Source of the DNA: Hemileia vastatrix
Lineage: Eukaryota > Basidiomycota > Pucciniomycetes > Pucciniales > Zaghouaniaceae
DNA length: 64,000 nt
Assembly: GCA_030280995.1 (NCBI GenBank)
Contig: JASXTE010000004.1
Location: 15,344,501 to 15,408,500 of the forward strand
Reading direction: 5' to 3'
Part shown: positions 21,277 to 31,930 of the stretch, in pieces
Position numbering within the stretch: the first letter of the stretch is position 1
Layout of the letters: the number at the start of each line of letters is the position of its first letter
Translations under genes and position numbers: made by a program
Notes under the pieces: model-generated
Told to the model about the DNA's origin: nothing
Databases searched by the model: none
Seen by the model: the letters and a program-made list of their open reading frames with translations, nothing else

Positions 21277-22591
21277 TCAATTGAAAAGGTCAAGTAATTT
21301 TTTAATGTCCTCATAAGATTGGCCATTTTTAACACATTCCATAATGAAATCTTTTTTTTTAAAACTCTCTTGTTTTTCCAATTCACAAGTAGCCATTTCT
21401 CTTTGAAATTGACGGTCATTTACTCTTTCCATCTGCTCTACCTCAAATTTTTTTTCTTCCAAATCTAAGGCTTGCTGATCTTTCCTTAGCATATGATCAA
21501 ACTTCATCTTCTCAAAGTCAAGGGCATTATTTGCAATAGTTGATTTCGCTGAGAAAATTAAATTGAAATAAATAAATAAATGAGTTAATGATTAAGATAT
21601 ATAGTAAACAAAACTTACTTATATCTTTTTTTTCAAAATAATCCTCAAGGGAGCCAAATGAGCTTGTTGAAGTATTACCACGTTTTAATAGATGGTTCAA
21701 GTTCATTGAAGTTGAGGCTCGACGCTTTAGTTTGGAGTTTGAACAAGAGGCTTCAGGAAGTTCTTCTAAAGCAGCTTCTAAAGAGGTATTCACATTTCCA
21801 GAATTGAGATTATTTAATGGAGATTGAGTTTGAGTAGGAGGAGACTAGAAAGAAAGAGAAATTCAGAGAAGAATTGAAGAAAAAACAAAAAGTAAACATA
21901 CATTTAAATTTTGGGCCTCTGAGGATTCAGATCTTCTGCGATATAATTGTTCTGCTTGATAGTTGGGATCATCTTCAGCTGAACTATGGTTAGAAGGTGG
22001 AGGGGATTGATCTTCTTCAAGTAAAGGTGTGTTGGGAGGATTATAGGAAGGTTTGGATCCAGAGGGTATATGCTTAGTAGTATCGTGTAGAAACCAAGGG
22101 TTTACATCAACTCGGGTGCCAAAAAGATTATCCATTTCCTCATAGAAAGGACACATGACATTGAGCTTTTCGGAAACAGTAGTAATTCCAATCTCCAAAT
22201 CATCATCGTCAATACCAAAGCCAGTTTCATTTACAGCATGATGAGTCTTTTTATATTTTGAATGGTAACTCTTAAATCTCTCCTTCATTTGTTTAGGATT
22301 GATATCGATTCTCCCCCTTGTTTTCTTCCTTACTTCATTGGCCATCAACAAGTAGCCATTAACCTTTGAAGAAGGTGGACGTCCAATACGAGTGGACTTT
22401 TCACATCCAAAACATGCTTCAAAATTTGATTTTATTTTAAGGAAGTTGATTATGATGAGATAATCATCCTTTTTAAGCTGACCTGAACCTGCCTTTGATT
22501 TTTCAGGTGTAGGGCTTGCTTTACGAGGAGACTTTTGTGACGAAGCAGATTTTTGAGTTACCTTTTGAGATTTGGAATGTCTGGGAGGCAT
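21277..22591 (-). CDS. PIF/Harbinger partner protein (SANT/trihelix plus NAM-like C-terminus), three exons, intact
   Basis: Exon 1 22,591-21,902, intron 57 bp (GTATGT...TCTAG, 21,901-21,845), exon 2 21,844-21,619, intron 70 bp (GTAAGT...CTCAG, 21,618-21,549), exon 3 21,548-21,277. Both junctions keep the frame and the three exons total exactly 396 codons including stop. Start chosen at MPPRHSKSQK, because the upstream in-frame Met adds seven residues without support and PIF B/C begin at the equivalent place. The N-terminus is Lys/Ser-rich. It is followed by LKKDDYLIIINFL, a basic DNA-binding-like region (KVNGYLLMANEV...MKERFKSYHSKYKK), then CPFYEEMDNLF. The C-terminus is a charged coiled coil resembling NAM-associated domains. 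Such proteins accompany PIF transposases and are thought to bind DNA and aid import. Homologous fragments lie at 33,837-35,009/56,687-56,897 and 60,424-60,804. Confidence 0.8.
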
Positions 22592-22966
22592 TATGAAACT
22601 GGCACATAACAAGAAAAAAGATTAAGAGGTAGAAGAAATAAGTAAAAAAGAATGTAAACATGCCTGGTCAAAATATTGAAAATGTCAGGAAGGGGTGTGT
22701 GCCGAGGATTGATGGGTAGGTAGCGAGGAAGGTCAGTGTGTCACATGTGACAGGGATGGGGTAAGAAAGGAAGGGATGTTTTGTGGCCAAAATGTGGTTG
22801 TGAAAAAAAACGGGAAAAAAGTGCTGATTTGAGGTCATAACTGACACCCTTTTTTGAAATAAGTGACTTTTTTGCAAAATTTAAGTGCTGATTTGTAAGT
22901 GCTGATTTGGTTTGAAATCCGCACTTAATTTAAGTGCGGATTTGCCAGAACTGACACCCCCTATTA

Positions 22967-24060
22967 TTAATTTTATAAGTATAGAAAAAACTCATGTGCC
23001 AAATGCATACCAGGTGATGTTACGCCATTTATAATATTATTAAATAAATGTATAAAAATATGAAAATAATTTATTTTAAAATTATTAGTTGATATCCAAA
23101 AGAAATATTAGGAATAAAAAATTTATTTAAAGGGATCAAATATGAAAAAAAAAATCCAAGTAATATTCCTACTATCAAAGGCCAGTAGAGGTTTTGAAGC
23201 AAATGAGAGCCATCAGGGATAAATTGTACTAAATTGACTTTTTTTAAAAGATAAAAAATTGTGCACCTGTGACTTGGATGAACTCTAGGTAGAAAATTTG
23301 GCTATGTAAAACTACTTCTAGTGAAGTTTTTTATCAAATAATTTTTTTCATTGCCATGGTGAGAATTGATCTCGTATGACTGCACCTGACCAAAAGTGTC
23401 CAGCACAAGTTCAGCCGAACTTGTGCTGGACACTTTTTTGATGGTGAGTATCTAGGGTGCAGCTCTTCTTCATTGCAACTGGTATTTTTTTAAAACATAT
23501 CCACTGGTATTTGATCTTTCTGTTTTATTAATATTTTATCATTTGATCAATTTTTTGTCACCAGTATATTATTATTTTTATTAGTATAGCAAAAAAACAT
23601 GTTCCAAATGCTTACAGGGTGATTTTAAACCTTTAATAATTTTATTAAATACAGGTAAAAAATTATGAAAATGATTTGTTTTACATAAAATTAATTGATA
23701 TCTAAAACAAAAAAAGGATAAAAAGAAATAGATTGAATAAAAGGGATTTTATATGAAATTAAAAATTCAAGCTAAATGCCCACTTTCAAGGCTCAGAAGA
23801 GGTGTTGGATAAAATGGGCATCATCAGGAATAAAATTGTACTTAATTTGATTTTTTGAAAAACTAAATGAAGTTTTCAACTGATTTTTTTCCAATATTTA
23901 GTTCGACACTTTGTCTATATCAAATTACTTCTAGTACCATGATTGACCAAATTAAATCCTCATTTCCATATGCAGAATTGATCCAATATGGCTGGACCAG
24001 GCCAAAGGTGTCAACCACAAGTTTAAGAATTCTTCTGGTGGACACTTTTATGATGGACAG
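22967..24060. repeat. Satellite array, continuation right of PIF A
   Basis: Resumes in register: the next palindrome begins at 23,392, 608 bp after the one at 18,496 once the 4,288-bp insert is removed. The monomer near 24,003 keeps only a degraded palindrome (GGTGTCAACCACAAG...). Confidence 0.85.
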
Positions 24061-24800
24061 TGGTAGGGTGCAAGTCTTCTTTAGTTAATCTAGTATTCCT
24101 CATAAACATTTCCAACTTATTTTCAGCCAAAAATCAGGTGGAAAGTTTGTCCATATCAAATTACTTCTAATGCCATGATTGACTAAAAATTTATTCTCAT
24201 TGCCATATAGAGAGTTGATCCCATATGACTGGATCTGGCAAAAGTGTCACCACAATTTTTGATAAGCTTAAGTTTGAAAATTTTATGATGGAAAGTAATT
24301 GCAAGTCTTCTTCATTTCATCAAGTAATCCTCATAAAAATTTCCACCTGTATTTTAGCCAAACTTCAGGTGGACACTTTGGCCATATTAAATTAATTCTA
24401 GCTCCATGTTGATAAAAAACTGATACTTATTGCCATATATAGATATTAAACCCATCAGACTGTGCCTTTCAAAAATTGTCTACCTGAATTATGGCTAAAC
24501 CTCATTTGGACACTTTTATGATGCAGAGTAGCTAGGGCAAAAGTACTCTCCAGTTAATTTGGTATTCTTAATAAATTTATCCTCCTGAAGTTTAGCCTAA
24601 CTTCACATGGACAATCTCAGAAAGTAAAAGTTAGTCACTATCCATCAAAAAAGTATTCACCAAAATTTTGGCTAAACTTGTGGTGGACCCCTTTGATCAG
24701 CCACTGTCAGATGAGATCAACTCTTTAGATGGAAATGAGGATGATGATTTGTTCAATCATGGAAATAGAACTAGTTTGATGTGGCCAAATTACCCCCCTT
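24060..24800. repeat. Decayed satellite edge with shortened and inverted units
   Basis: Shortened units every ~240 bp, recognisable by CATTGCCATATAGAGAGTTG and ATTTTATGATGGA. At 24,640-24,760 the sequence GTCAGATGAGATCAACTC followed by GGAAATGAGG is the monomer in reverse orientation. Confidence 0.65.
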
Positions 24801-25380
24801 AAGGTCAGAAAAACATCACAAGGACACTTTTTAGCAGGGAGTAACTGAGAAAAATCCATTTATCAGAAGGAAAATCTTTTATTGGATAGATGCCAAGGTT
24901 TCATACTTGTGTATTATGGTCAGTATTAATTTTGAAAGTGTCTGTCCAAGAAATTTCATTGCCCATCATGACACATTTTATTTTAATTGTTTCAAACTGC
25001 GTGATGCAGTATTAAGGTGTCACATAGTATAATTAAGTTCTATTAAGTGCCCTCCTATGATGTCTAAATTTATAATTCAATATATTACATAATAATTTTT
25101 TTATATATAAATTCATCAATATTTTATTTTATTATCAAATTTAATAGAGCAAGTATCCTGAATTATTATATATGCATAAGCTTAGGTTAGATCAATTTGT
25201 GCTCAATTTGTGCTCAACAGAGGACCAAAATCAAGTTCTGGAGGATCAACTTGTGCATAATTTGGAATAAGTTGATATTCTGTCTATAATCAATCTGAGA
25301 ATAAATGTAAATCTAACTCTAATTTACTTATGTTTATAAAGTATTCATAATCCTGGCATAATTAAGGGAAACTCTTAATT
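24801..25380. other. AT-rich spacer, no gene seen
   Basis: No ORF above background and no clear repeat apart from a short duplication of CAATTTGTGCTCAA near 25,195. Confidence 0.6.
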
Positions 25381-25384
25381 TCAA

Positions 25385-25427
25385 GAGAGGGGATTGCTAG
25401 CAATTCACCCCTATATTTCCCGTGGTG
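25385..25427 (-). mobile_element. CACTA-type MITE terminus fragment
   Basis: Read on the minus strand: CACCACGGGAAATATAGGGG followed by a degraded TTGCTAGCAA palindrome, a diverged end of the MITE family. It truncates the gag remnant to its right. Confidence 0.5.
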
Positions 25428-25559
25428 AATACCCGCAAAACGCAAACTTTCATCTTTACATCTTATTATTTTAGTTACCGTCTGTGGCAACTACACCGTA
25501 GAATTAGGTGTTTTAACCTTCTCCTGACATCCATTAGATGTAGTCGCAGTAGGATCCAT
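25428..25559 (-). pseudogene. Start of gag of an LTR element (remnant)
   Basis: ATG at 25,559 lies ~235 bp downstream (minus strand) of the primer-binding site. The reading begins MDPTATTSNG, meets a TAG after 23 codons, and continues in frame as far as DESLRFAG before the MITE end cuts it. The final stretch resembles the beginning of Ty1/copia-type gag domains, but it is too short to assign the superfamily. Confidence 0.4.
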
Positions 25560-25794
25560 TTCCGAAATATGAAATTGAAACAGAGATCACAAAAATAATA
25601 AACACACACTTGGTAATTAAACCCGACTATATTCACAATACAGCCCTACGCTATCTTCTGATAATGGATATTGATCCACTCATTGTAGACCCTACAACTC
25701 TTCTGCTTAAGCGCCGGCTTGATCACATCTTCTTGACAAAACCCTGGAAACAAAACAATCTAATCAAAACACTAGTTACAATTTTGCCACCTTT

Positions 25795-25803
25795 GGGACA
25801 CCA
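25795..25803 (-). promoter_or_regulatory. Primer-binding site of minus-strand LTR element
   Basis: On the minus strand TGGTGTCCC starts two bases after the LTR end CTCTACA. Complementary to a tRNA 3' end in -GGGACACCA; the tRNA was not identified. Confidence 0.55.
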
Positions 25804-25805
25804 AT

Positions 25806-26557
25806 TGTAGAGAGGGTTTAAATTACTAAGCAGTAGACACAATTCGAGATGGGTTGGTCCATCTTTTCAATTTCTAAAAATAAGTGCCTGCCACTCTTAT
25901 TTTTAAAGACAGCACAATAATATGTAACACTAATATGTGATTAGAAAGTTTATAAGTTGAGAAATGAGTTTAAAAGATAAGGAGAAACAAATATTACTAT
26001 ATGGATATTTCTATTCTTAACAAGCACTAATTTCCACAGCTACTCCCTCTTGAAGCGCTCTCTTTGAATATGCCTTATTAAAGCAATAAAATAACTCTAA
26101 TAATAGTTAATCCTACTGAATCTATATATTCTCAAACAATTGATTGCAGAAAATCTAATATCTTATACTTGACTCCACAATTATTAACTACTCGTATGTT
26201 GACTAACTATTTGTCAATTTGTTCTCCCCCTTTATTACTAGATTTGATACCCTTTTTATACTTTTCCAGCACTAAAAACACAGTTCCCTAGTGGATCTCC
26301 AGCGCTGACTATAGCACCACATTAGTAAAACAATAACTAATCAATTAGTAAACTACGTACACCACTTAAAACATACCCTATCCTTACTAACACTAGTATT
26401 AATTTGTTTTTCTTATACTCCACATATGCGCTCCTGACTGTAACTTTGTTTTGTTTCAGCGCTACTTCCAATTTTGATTCCTTCTAACGCTGATCCTAGT
26501 TGCTTTGACTTTTAACCAGTTAACCTCCTATATTACTTGTGTCAGTAAGTTACCACA
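25806..26557 (-). repeat. 5' LTR of a minus-strand LTR element (remnant)
   Basis: On the minus strand the right-hand end TGTGGTAACTTAC opens and CCCTCTACA closes the LTR next to the PBS. An alternative outer end at ~26,841 (GTACCACA) is possible; no second LTR is present to decide. Only the PBS and the gag start survive of the body. A TATA-like element (TATAAAAAGG on the minus strand) lies near 26,250. Confidence 0.5.
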
Positions 26558-26972
26558 CTAGCCAGGGTGCAGTATACTTTGCACTAGAGTCTTTACTTGA
26601 GCCATAATTCCTTCCTTATTGCGTAACACACAATTCCCCATTGTGTGGCACATCCTGCTGCAAACTCAGAGCACACAGACCCTGAATCCTCTTCCATGCT
26701 TCTATTTCCCTTTTTTCTTGAAACACACAAATTTGTATTATAGTTTAGCACTACCTACTGCACTATGAATCCCCGTTCTTCTTCCTGGACTATGCTAGCT
26801 GATTGGTCCAAAATCAAACTACCTGCGAGATGCGTACCACAGTGTGGCAGTGACATTCATAGATTATATTGAGTTGGACCTTTATTATATCTCCATTTTT
26901 ACATTCAGATTGCTCTTCAACTCTTTGAATCTTTCATTTGAAAAAAAAAGATTATTATAATGCTAAGAATGC
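26558..26972. other. Spacer, no gene seen (may be the outer part of the LTR)
   Basis: Less AT-rich than its surroundings, with repeats of TGTGTGGCACA/CCACAGTGTGGCA type. No ORF of note. Confidence 0.45.
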
Positions 26973-27110
26973 ACCACACAATATTTGAGGGGGGATTGCT
27001 AGCAAGTACTTAACTTGAAGTCAGATTGAAATCAGATGGTACTCAGGCTGAACTTTAATGGAACTCTTACCAAATAGTGCTAGAAAACCAACTCAAAATA
27101 TTGTACAAAC
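26973..27110 (+). mobile_element. CACTA-type MITE fragment, left end
   Basis: CACCACACAATATTTGAGGGG and TTGCTAGCAAGTACTTAA, then the internal AGTCAGATTGAAATCAGATGG typical of the family. The right end is missing. Confidence 0.6.
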
Positions 27111-28254
27111 CTAGCTGAATCTTTTGTGGTAACATAATGAAAGTGAAATGAACTCATCTTAAATTTTGAATGAAAAGAGTTTCAGTAATCATTCCAAACA
27201 CTGTACACCTTAGGTGCGTAGGTTTGACTCAGGATTTTAAATTATAGTTCAAGATGGAGCTGCAAAGTCATTTAAAACTTTCAATTTTTAAAGTGATATT
27301 TTTACTCTAACTTATTACTTATTTTAAATATATTGAAACACATTAAAAACCTTATTTAAATATTTAATATTTTTTTAAAAAAATTGCCAGATTTTTCAAA
27401 ACTATGCATTTCAGAGAACTATTATAAATCAAAAAATTTTTGATTCACTTTTTGATATTTTTCAGTCATGTAACATTATTTTGAGTCAGGAAAAGTGAAA
27501 TTGAATATTCACTTGCTGAGTGGTATTGAGTATGTAAATGGAAATTGATAATTCATTTATATAATGAAAATAATTTTGATAATCATGCATAAAAATATGC
27601 ATAAAAAATTTATATTGAATAAGCATATAAAAGTTCATATTGAATAAGCATATGCAATAACATATTGTTTATTCATATTAAATATCGTATTTAATATGCA
27701 TATGCAAAATTCATATTAAATATTTATATGCAATGAAGTATTGAATATGCTTACTAAAAATTATATTGTGTATAAATATTAAAATTTATATTGAATAAAA
27801 TATTTAATAAAAATTCAGTATAACTTGATTTTATCAAATATAATGTAATTTTTTAAATTGATTTTTTGTTATATTATTTTATTATATTTTAATACATAAT
27901 TTTATTTAATTCATTAACTAAAATTAATTGAAATCAAATTGTATTGTATTCTATTGTATTTTATTATATTAAGTTGTATTTGGTTATGTATTATATAATT
28001 TTATTTTATTTTATTAGAGTTTTTTTTTATTGCAATTAATTACATTCGTTTAAAAAATATATAATAATGATTCAATTTGTTTTATCTCATTATATACCAT
28101 TTGTATTTATCTTTTTTTAATTAAAGCTATTATACACATCTATCAGTCTTTTTTATATTCAATCACATTATAATAAGTCCTAATTTCATTTAATTTAATT
28201 TATTAGATTTAATGGATTCTGTTGTATAGCCATGTAGAAGCATTAAGTTGGTTA
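27111..28254. other. AT-rich spacer with TATGCAT repeats
   Basis: 27,580-27,830 holds ATGCATAAAAATATGCAT-like units and TTCATATTGAATAAGCATAT repeats, similar to 11,030-11,360. The remainder is A/T homopolymer-rich with no ORF. Confidence 0.6.
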
Positions 28255-28610
28255 AAATTTGCTTGTGAACTCTGATGTACAGCAGTAGATCAGAGTTCAC
28301 AGGCAAAAAATTGCATGTGGTACTCTGATTTATGGCCAAAGATCAGAGTCCATATGCATAAAAATTATTAGTTAAATCTGATGTACAGCTGTAGATCAAA
28401 GTTCACATGCATCAAATTGGATGTGGTACACTGATGTACAGCCATAGATCAGTGTACACATGCCTAAAAATGGTTGGTGAACTCTGATGTAAAGCTGTAG
28501 ATCAGAGGTCACATGCTAAAAATTGGATATGGTACTCTGATCTATGGCTGTAAATCAGAGTACCACATGCATGAAATTGGGTTGTGAACTCTGATATATG
28601 GATTTTAATC
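28255..28610. repeat. Tandem array of about seven covarying hairpins (~53-bp period)
   Basis: Each unit is an inverted repeat of GTGAACTCTGAT / ATCAGAGTTCAC type around a 12-bp loop like GTACAGCTGTAG, followed by GCAT and an A/T-rich spacer. The arms change together: GAACTC/GAGTTC, GTACTC/GAGTAC and GTACAC/GTGTAC. Confidence 0.8.
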
Positions 28611-29775
28611 ATATATCACCAGCTTGTTTTAAGAATTCTAAGTCTGTTATTTGCACATGTAATATCACCTTTTGAAATAAAATAATATAATATAAGTTAA
28701 ATTAATATGTAAGGAGATAAAATATACTAAAATAAAACAAAAAAATGAAATTAAATGAAATCAAATCAAATAGAGTAATAGTAAGTGAAATCAAATGAAA
28801 TAAATATAGTATTATAGAATAAAATAAAGCAAAATCAGTTCAAATAAAATAAAATGAAGTAAATAAAATTTTTTTTTGAAAAAAATTATAAAAATTAAAG
28901 AAAGTTCATAACTCATTAAGAAACTTTATCAAAAAAATTAAATTTTTTCATGAGCTAGGTTTTTCAATGTAGTTGATAGAATATAGATATACAAATGCAT
29001 TAGAATAAAAACTACCAAAAGACCTTGAAGCCTGATAAGCTGTTTATCAATATATATAGGGTTTAATAAAATACTTCTTCATTAATAGGTCTATTTTCGC
29101 TCTCATTTAAAAAAACTGAATAAAAATGAGTTTAATAGGTCTTTTTATTCCCAGATAACTATGGACTTAAGTTTAAAGCCTTCCATTTAAACCATATAAC
29201 AGTTTATTCATTGTTAAAATCTTTTTTAATAATACAAAGACATTAAATATGTATTATCTTTAAGGTAATTTGAAGAATTATCAGGATGAGATTTGCATTG
29301 GAAGTTCAATAAAAGATCCATCAAGACTGAGATTAACCTTGTGATAAGATTTTAAGAGCTATATAAAGACATGATTCTATTAACTAAATGTTTTTGAAAA
29401 AAATTAATTTTACTTAGGCAATAGAAGGATGAGAATTAGAGAAATAAATAAAAAATATATATTTGAATTTATTGAAAATAAATAAAAAATATATATTTGA
29501 ATTTATTGAAAATAAATATAATTAATTATTTGTAGATGGTTATATAAAATTTAAAAGTTTAAGCTTAAATTTAAAACATGTAAAATGGTCTTGTATAAGA
29601 TTTCAAGTGGAATTGAATGGTGATTAGGAAAATCATCTGTAGCTCACAATCAGCACACTATAGGAGATTAAAATTTAATGACCTCATCCCAAAAGTCATG
29701 TTTAAATATTTAGAAAAATATTTAATTATATATTTTATTTAATGTAAATTTCTTTTTCTAATTGTTACTAAATAT
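28611..29775. other. AT-rich spacer, no gene seen
   Basis: Contains only a ~35-bp duplication (TATATATTTGAATTTATTG) at 29,450-29,520. No ORF of note. Confidence 0.6.
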
Positions 29776-30025
29776 CACTACAAAATATAGGGGGTGGACT
29801 TGCTAGCAAGTCCTCAACCTGAACTCAGATGGAACTCAGACTGAACTCATACTGAACACATACTGAATTCTACTTGAACACCCACCTAAAACTGTTCTTC
29901 TGTGTTGTGTTCATCCCTGATTTTAAGGTTCCTTTATCAATAGCTCAATGTGTGTTCAATTTGTGGTGATTTTGGGTCCAAGGTTGTGGACTTGCTAACA
30001 AGTCCATCCCCCATATTGTGTGGTG
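29776..30025 (+). mobile_element. CACTA-type MITE, complete (250 bp)
   Basis: Starts CACTACAAAATATAGGGGG and ends in the inverted CCCCCATATTGTGTGGTG. Flanked by a 3-bp duplication TAT (29,773-29,775 and 30,026-30,028). A GGACTTGCTAGCAAGTCC palindrome lies just inside the left end and GGACTTGCTAACAAGTCC inside the right. The 5'-CAC(T/C)A ends with 3-bp duplications fit the CACTA (En/Spm) superfamily. No coding capacity. Confidence 0.8.
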
Positions 30026-30633
30026 TATCTTTGAGATTTTTGAGTTTTATTGTAGGCTTTATTTTCTCAAAATATTTATTAGATAATACAATTTGACTGA
30101 TTTTTCAAAGATATGTATAGTTATTATCCTCATGAAATGAAATTACTTGAAAGAAGGAATGTATTACCATGTATTGATTTACTTCAATATTTCATTACTT
30201 TTGATTTTTTTTCAATTTCATTATTGATATAAGTAGTAAAATCTTATTTATCTTGAATTAATTGAGATCTTTACAAAGCCATAAACTGGAATTAAATTTC
30301 AGTTAAATTTAAAATGGAGGTCTCCACTTTAGTATAGCAGGGTGAAGAAATTAATGAAATAACTCAATAAGGGGTATAAAAGTTGAGTGATCCACAATTG
30401 GGGATCAAGAATTTTTTTTCCCGGGATCAGACATTATTAATTACAGAAGATTCTTATCCACTATCCCTAGGGCTAGTGGTTAAGGAATCCACGATAATGC
30501 ATAATCTGCCTCTTATACCCCAATTTCCATTCCTAATTCCTGATCCCAAAATTGTCACATCCATGGTTGATTTTCAAGAGAGTCACATGACTTACAATTT
30601 CTGATGCCATCCTTAAGTCTTTCCTCACTCTAT

Positions 30634-30894
30634 CACCACACAATATGGGGGGCGGACTTGCTAGCAAGTCCGCAACCTTGGACCCAAACTCACCATAGAT
30701 TGAACACACATTGAGCTATTGATAAAGGAACCATACAATCAGGGATGAACACCACTCAGCAGAACAGTTTTAGGTGGGTGTTCAAGTAGAGTTCAGTATG
30801 GGTTCAGTCTGAGTTCAGTCTGAGTTCCATCTGAGTTCCATCTGAGTTCAGGTTGAGGACTTGCTAGCAAGTCCACCCCCTATATTGCGTAGTG
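30634..30894 (-). mobile_element. CACTA-type MITE, complete (261 bp), inside PIF B
   Basis: Ends CACCACACAATATGGGGGG and the inverted CCCCCTATATTGCGTAGTG. TAT duplicated at 30,631-30,633 and 30,895-30,897. The interior has tandem GAGTTCAGTCTGAGTTCCAT units. Reverse orientation relative to the copy at 29,776. Confidence 0.8.
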
Positions 30895-31124
30895 TATGCT
30901 ACTTAATTTTGGTGACAAACACTTAACATTTTGTCTCATACTTATGTGTCTCTTTGCTCTATGCTACTTAGTTTTGGTGGTGAGCACATAACATTAATTT
31001 CTATTTACACACCCCACCTGCTCAGTTAATGGAAAATTACCACTTCCCACTCATCATCTAAAACTTCCACCCACAGTAATAAAGAATCTCTCTACTAGGA
31101 AGCAAACACACTCAGCTATAAATG

Positions 31125-31205
31125 CTCTCACTTTAACTTTAGCTTCTAAATCTGATTCTGACTTGGTTTTAAAAGAAACTTTAGCTTATATTTCTTTTCA
31201 ATGAT
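31125..31205 (+). pseudogene. Remnant of PIF transposase N-terminus in PIF B
   Basis: The plus strand encodes KSDSDLVLKETLAYIS, corresponding to the Asp/Ser-rich start of the transposase at 19,000 in PIF A. A stop follows within 20 codons. No further transposase homology was seen downstream. Confidence 0.5.
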
Positions 31206-31344
31206 CTTTATGAAGAAGATGATACAAAAACTTCACCAGCTCTCCCCTCCCTTGAATCACATAACATGTTTTCCACCTGAATATGCTCTATCATTATGCC
31301 AATCACCCTCCAGCATTTTGAAACACAACCCTTTCACTTTTTTT

Positions 31345-31930
31345 TTATACTCTCCAGATCTTCAGCTTGTGTTCTTTATTCACTTGTTTTTGTTTTTTTG
31401 TTTTTTGGGTATTTATTTTAATTTTAAATTTAAGGTGAATGTCTCTTTTTTGGATTTCTCATTTGTTTTAATTCACCAGCTAAATATGAAATCACAAATT
31501 TTCTGCAATTGCATAATTTTTCACTGTTTCTTTTTTTCATTCATCCCTCATATCCTTTCCTCCTCTACTCAAACATCCCTCAAACAATTTGATTTTATTT
31601 ATTTTCTCATCTCATCTCTCCAGGCAAGTCATTTTATTTGTACTCTCCAAATGTCCTCTTTGTGTACTTCATTCACTTGGGTTGGTATTTTGGTTTTTTG
31701 CATATTCATTTTTTTTTGGAATTTACGGTGAAATTTTTTTTTTTGGATGGCTCATTGGTTTTCTTTCACCAGCTCAATATGAAATCACATATTTTCTGAA
31801 ATCGCATATTTTGTCAGTGATTTTTTTTTTCATTCATCCCTCATATCCTTTTCCTATTCTCCTCCAACATCCCTCAAACAATTTGGTTTCATTCATTTTG
31901 TCATCTCATCTCTCCAGGTAAGTCACTTTA
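31345..31930 (+). repeat. ~297-bp direct duplication ending in a splice-donor motif
   Basis: Two tandem units share ACTCTCCA, TTCACCAGCT, ATGAAATCACA, CATTCATCCCTCATATCC and CATCCCTCAAACAATTTG. Each ends TCTCATCTCTCCAGG(T/C)AAGTCA. The last part matches the 123-bp repeat of PIF A. Confidence 0.75.

Larger units (their letters stand above)
18674..22961. mobile_element. PIF/Harbinger-type DNA transposon A (4,288 bp)
   Basis: Terminal inverted repeats begin GGGGGTGTCAGTTCTGG and continue CAAATCCGCACTTA, perfect over ~31 bp; further copies of AAATCCGCACTT lie just inside. It is flanked by TATTA on both sides (18,669-18,673 and 22,962-22,966). Removing it restores the 608-bp satellite period (18,496 to 23,392), proving insertion into the array. 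It carries two convergent genes: a damaged transposase gene on plus and an intact three-exon partner gene on minus, separated by tandem repeats. The TIR start and transposase family point to PIF/Harbinger; the usual 3-bp TWA duplication is not clean here. Confidence 0.85.

Noticed and set aside
25610..25810. 66-codon plus-strand ORF
   Set aside because: Lies opposite the leader, PBS and LTR end of a minus-strand retroelement; not conserved evidence of a gene.
28255..28610. CRISPR-like array
   Set aside because: Regular ~53-bp units, but they are whole hairpins without unique spacers, in an evidently eukaryotic genome.
31201..31921. Two long hydrophobic plus-strand ORFs
   Set aside because: They follow from T-rich composition of a 297-bp duplication inside PIF B; no signal peptide logic, domain or splice-consistent continuation.
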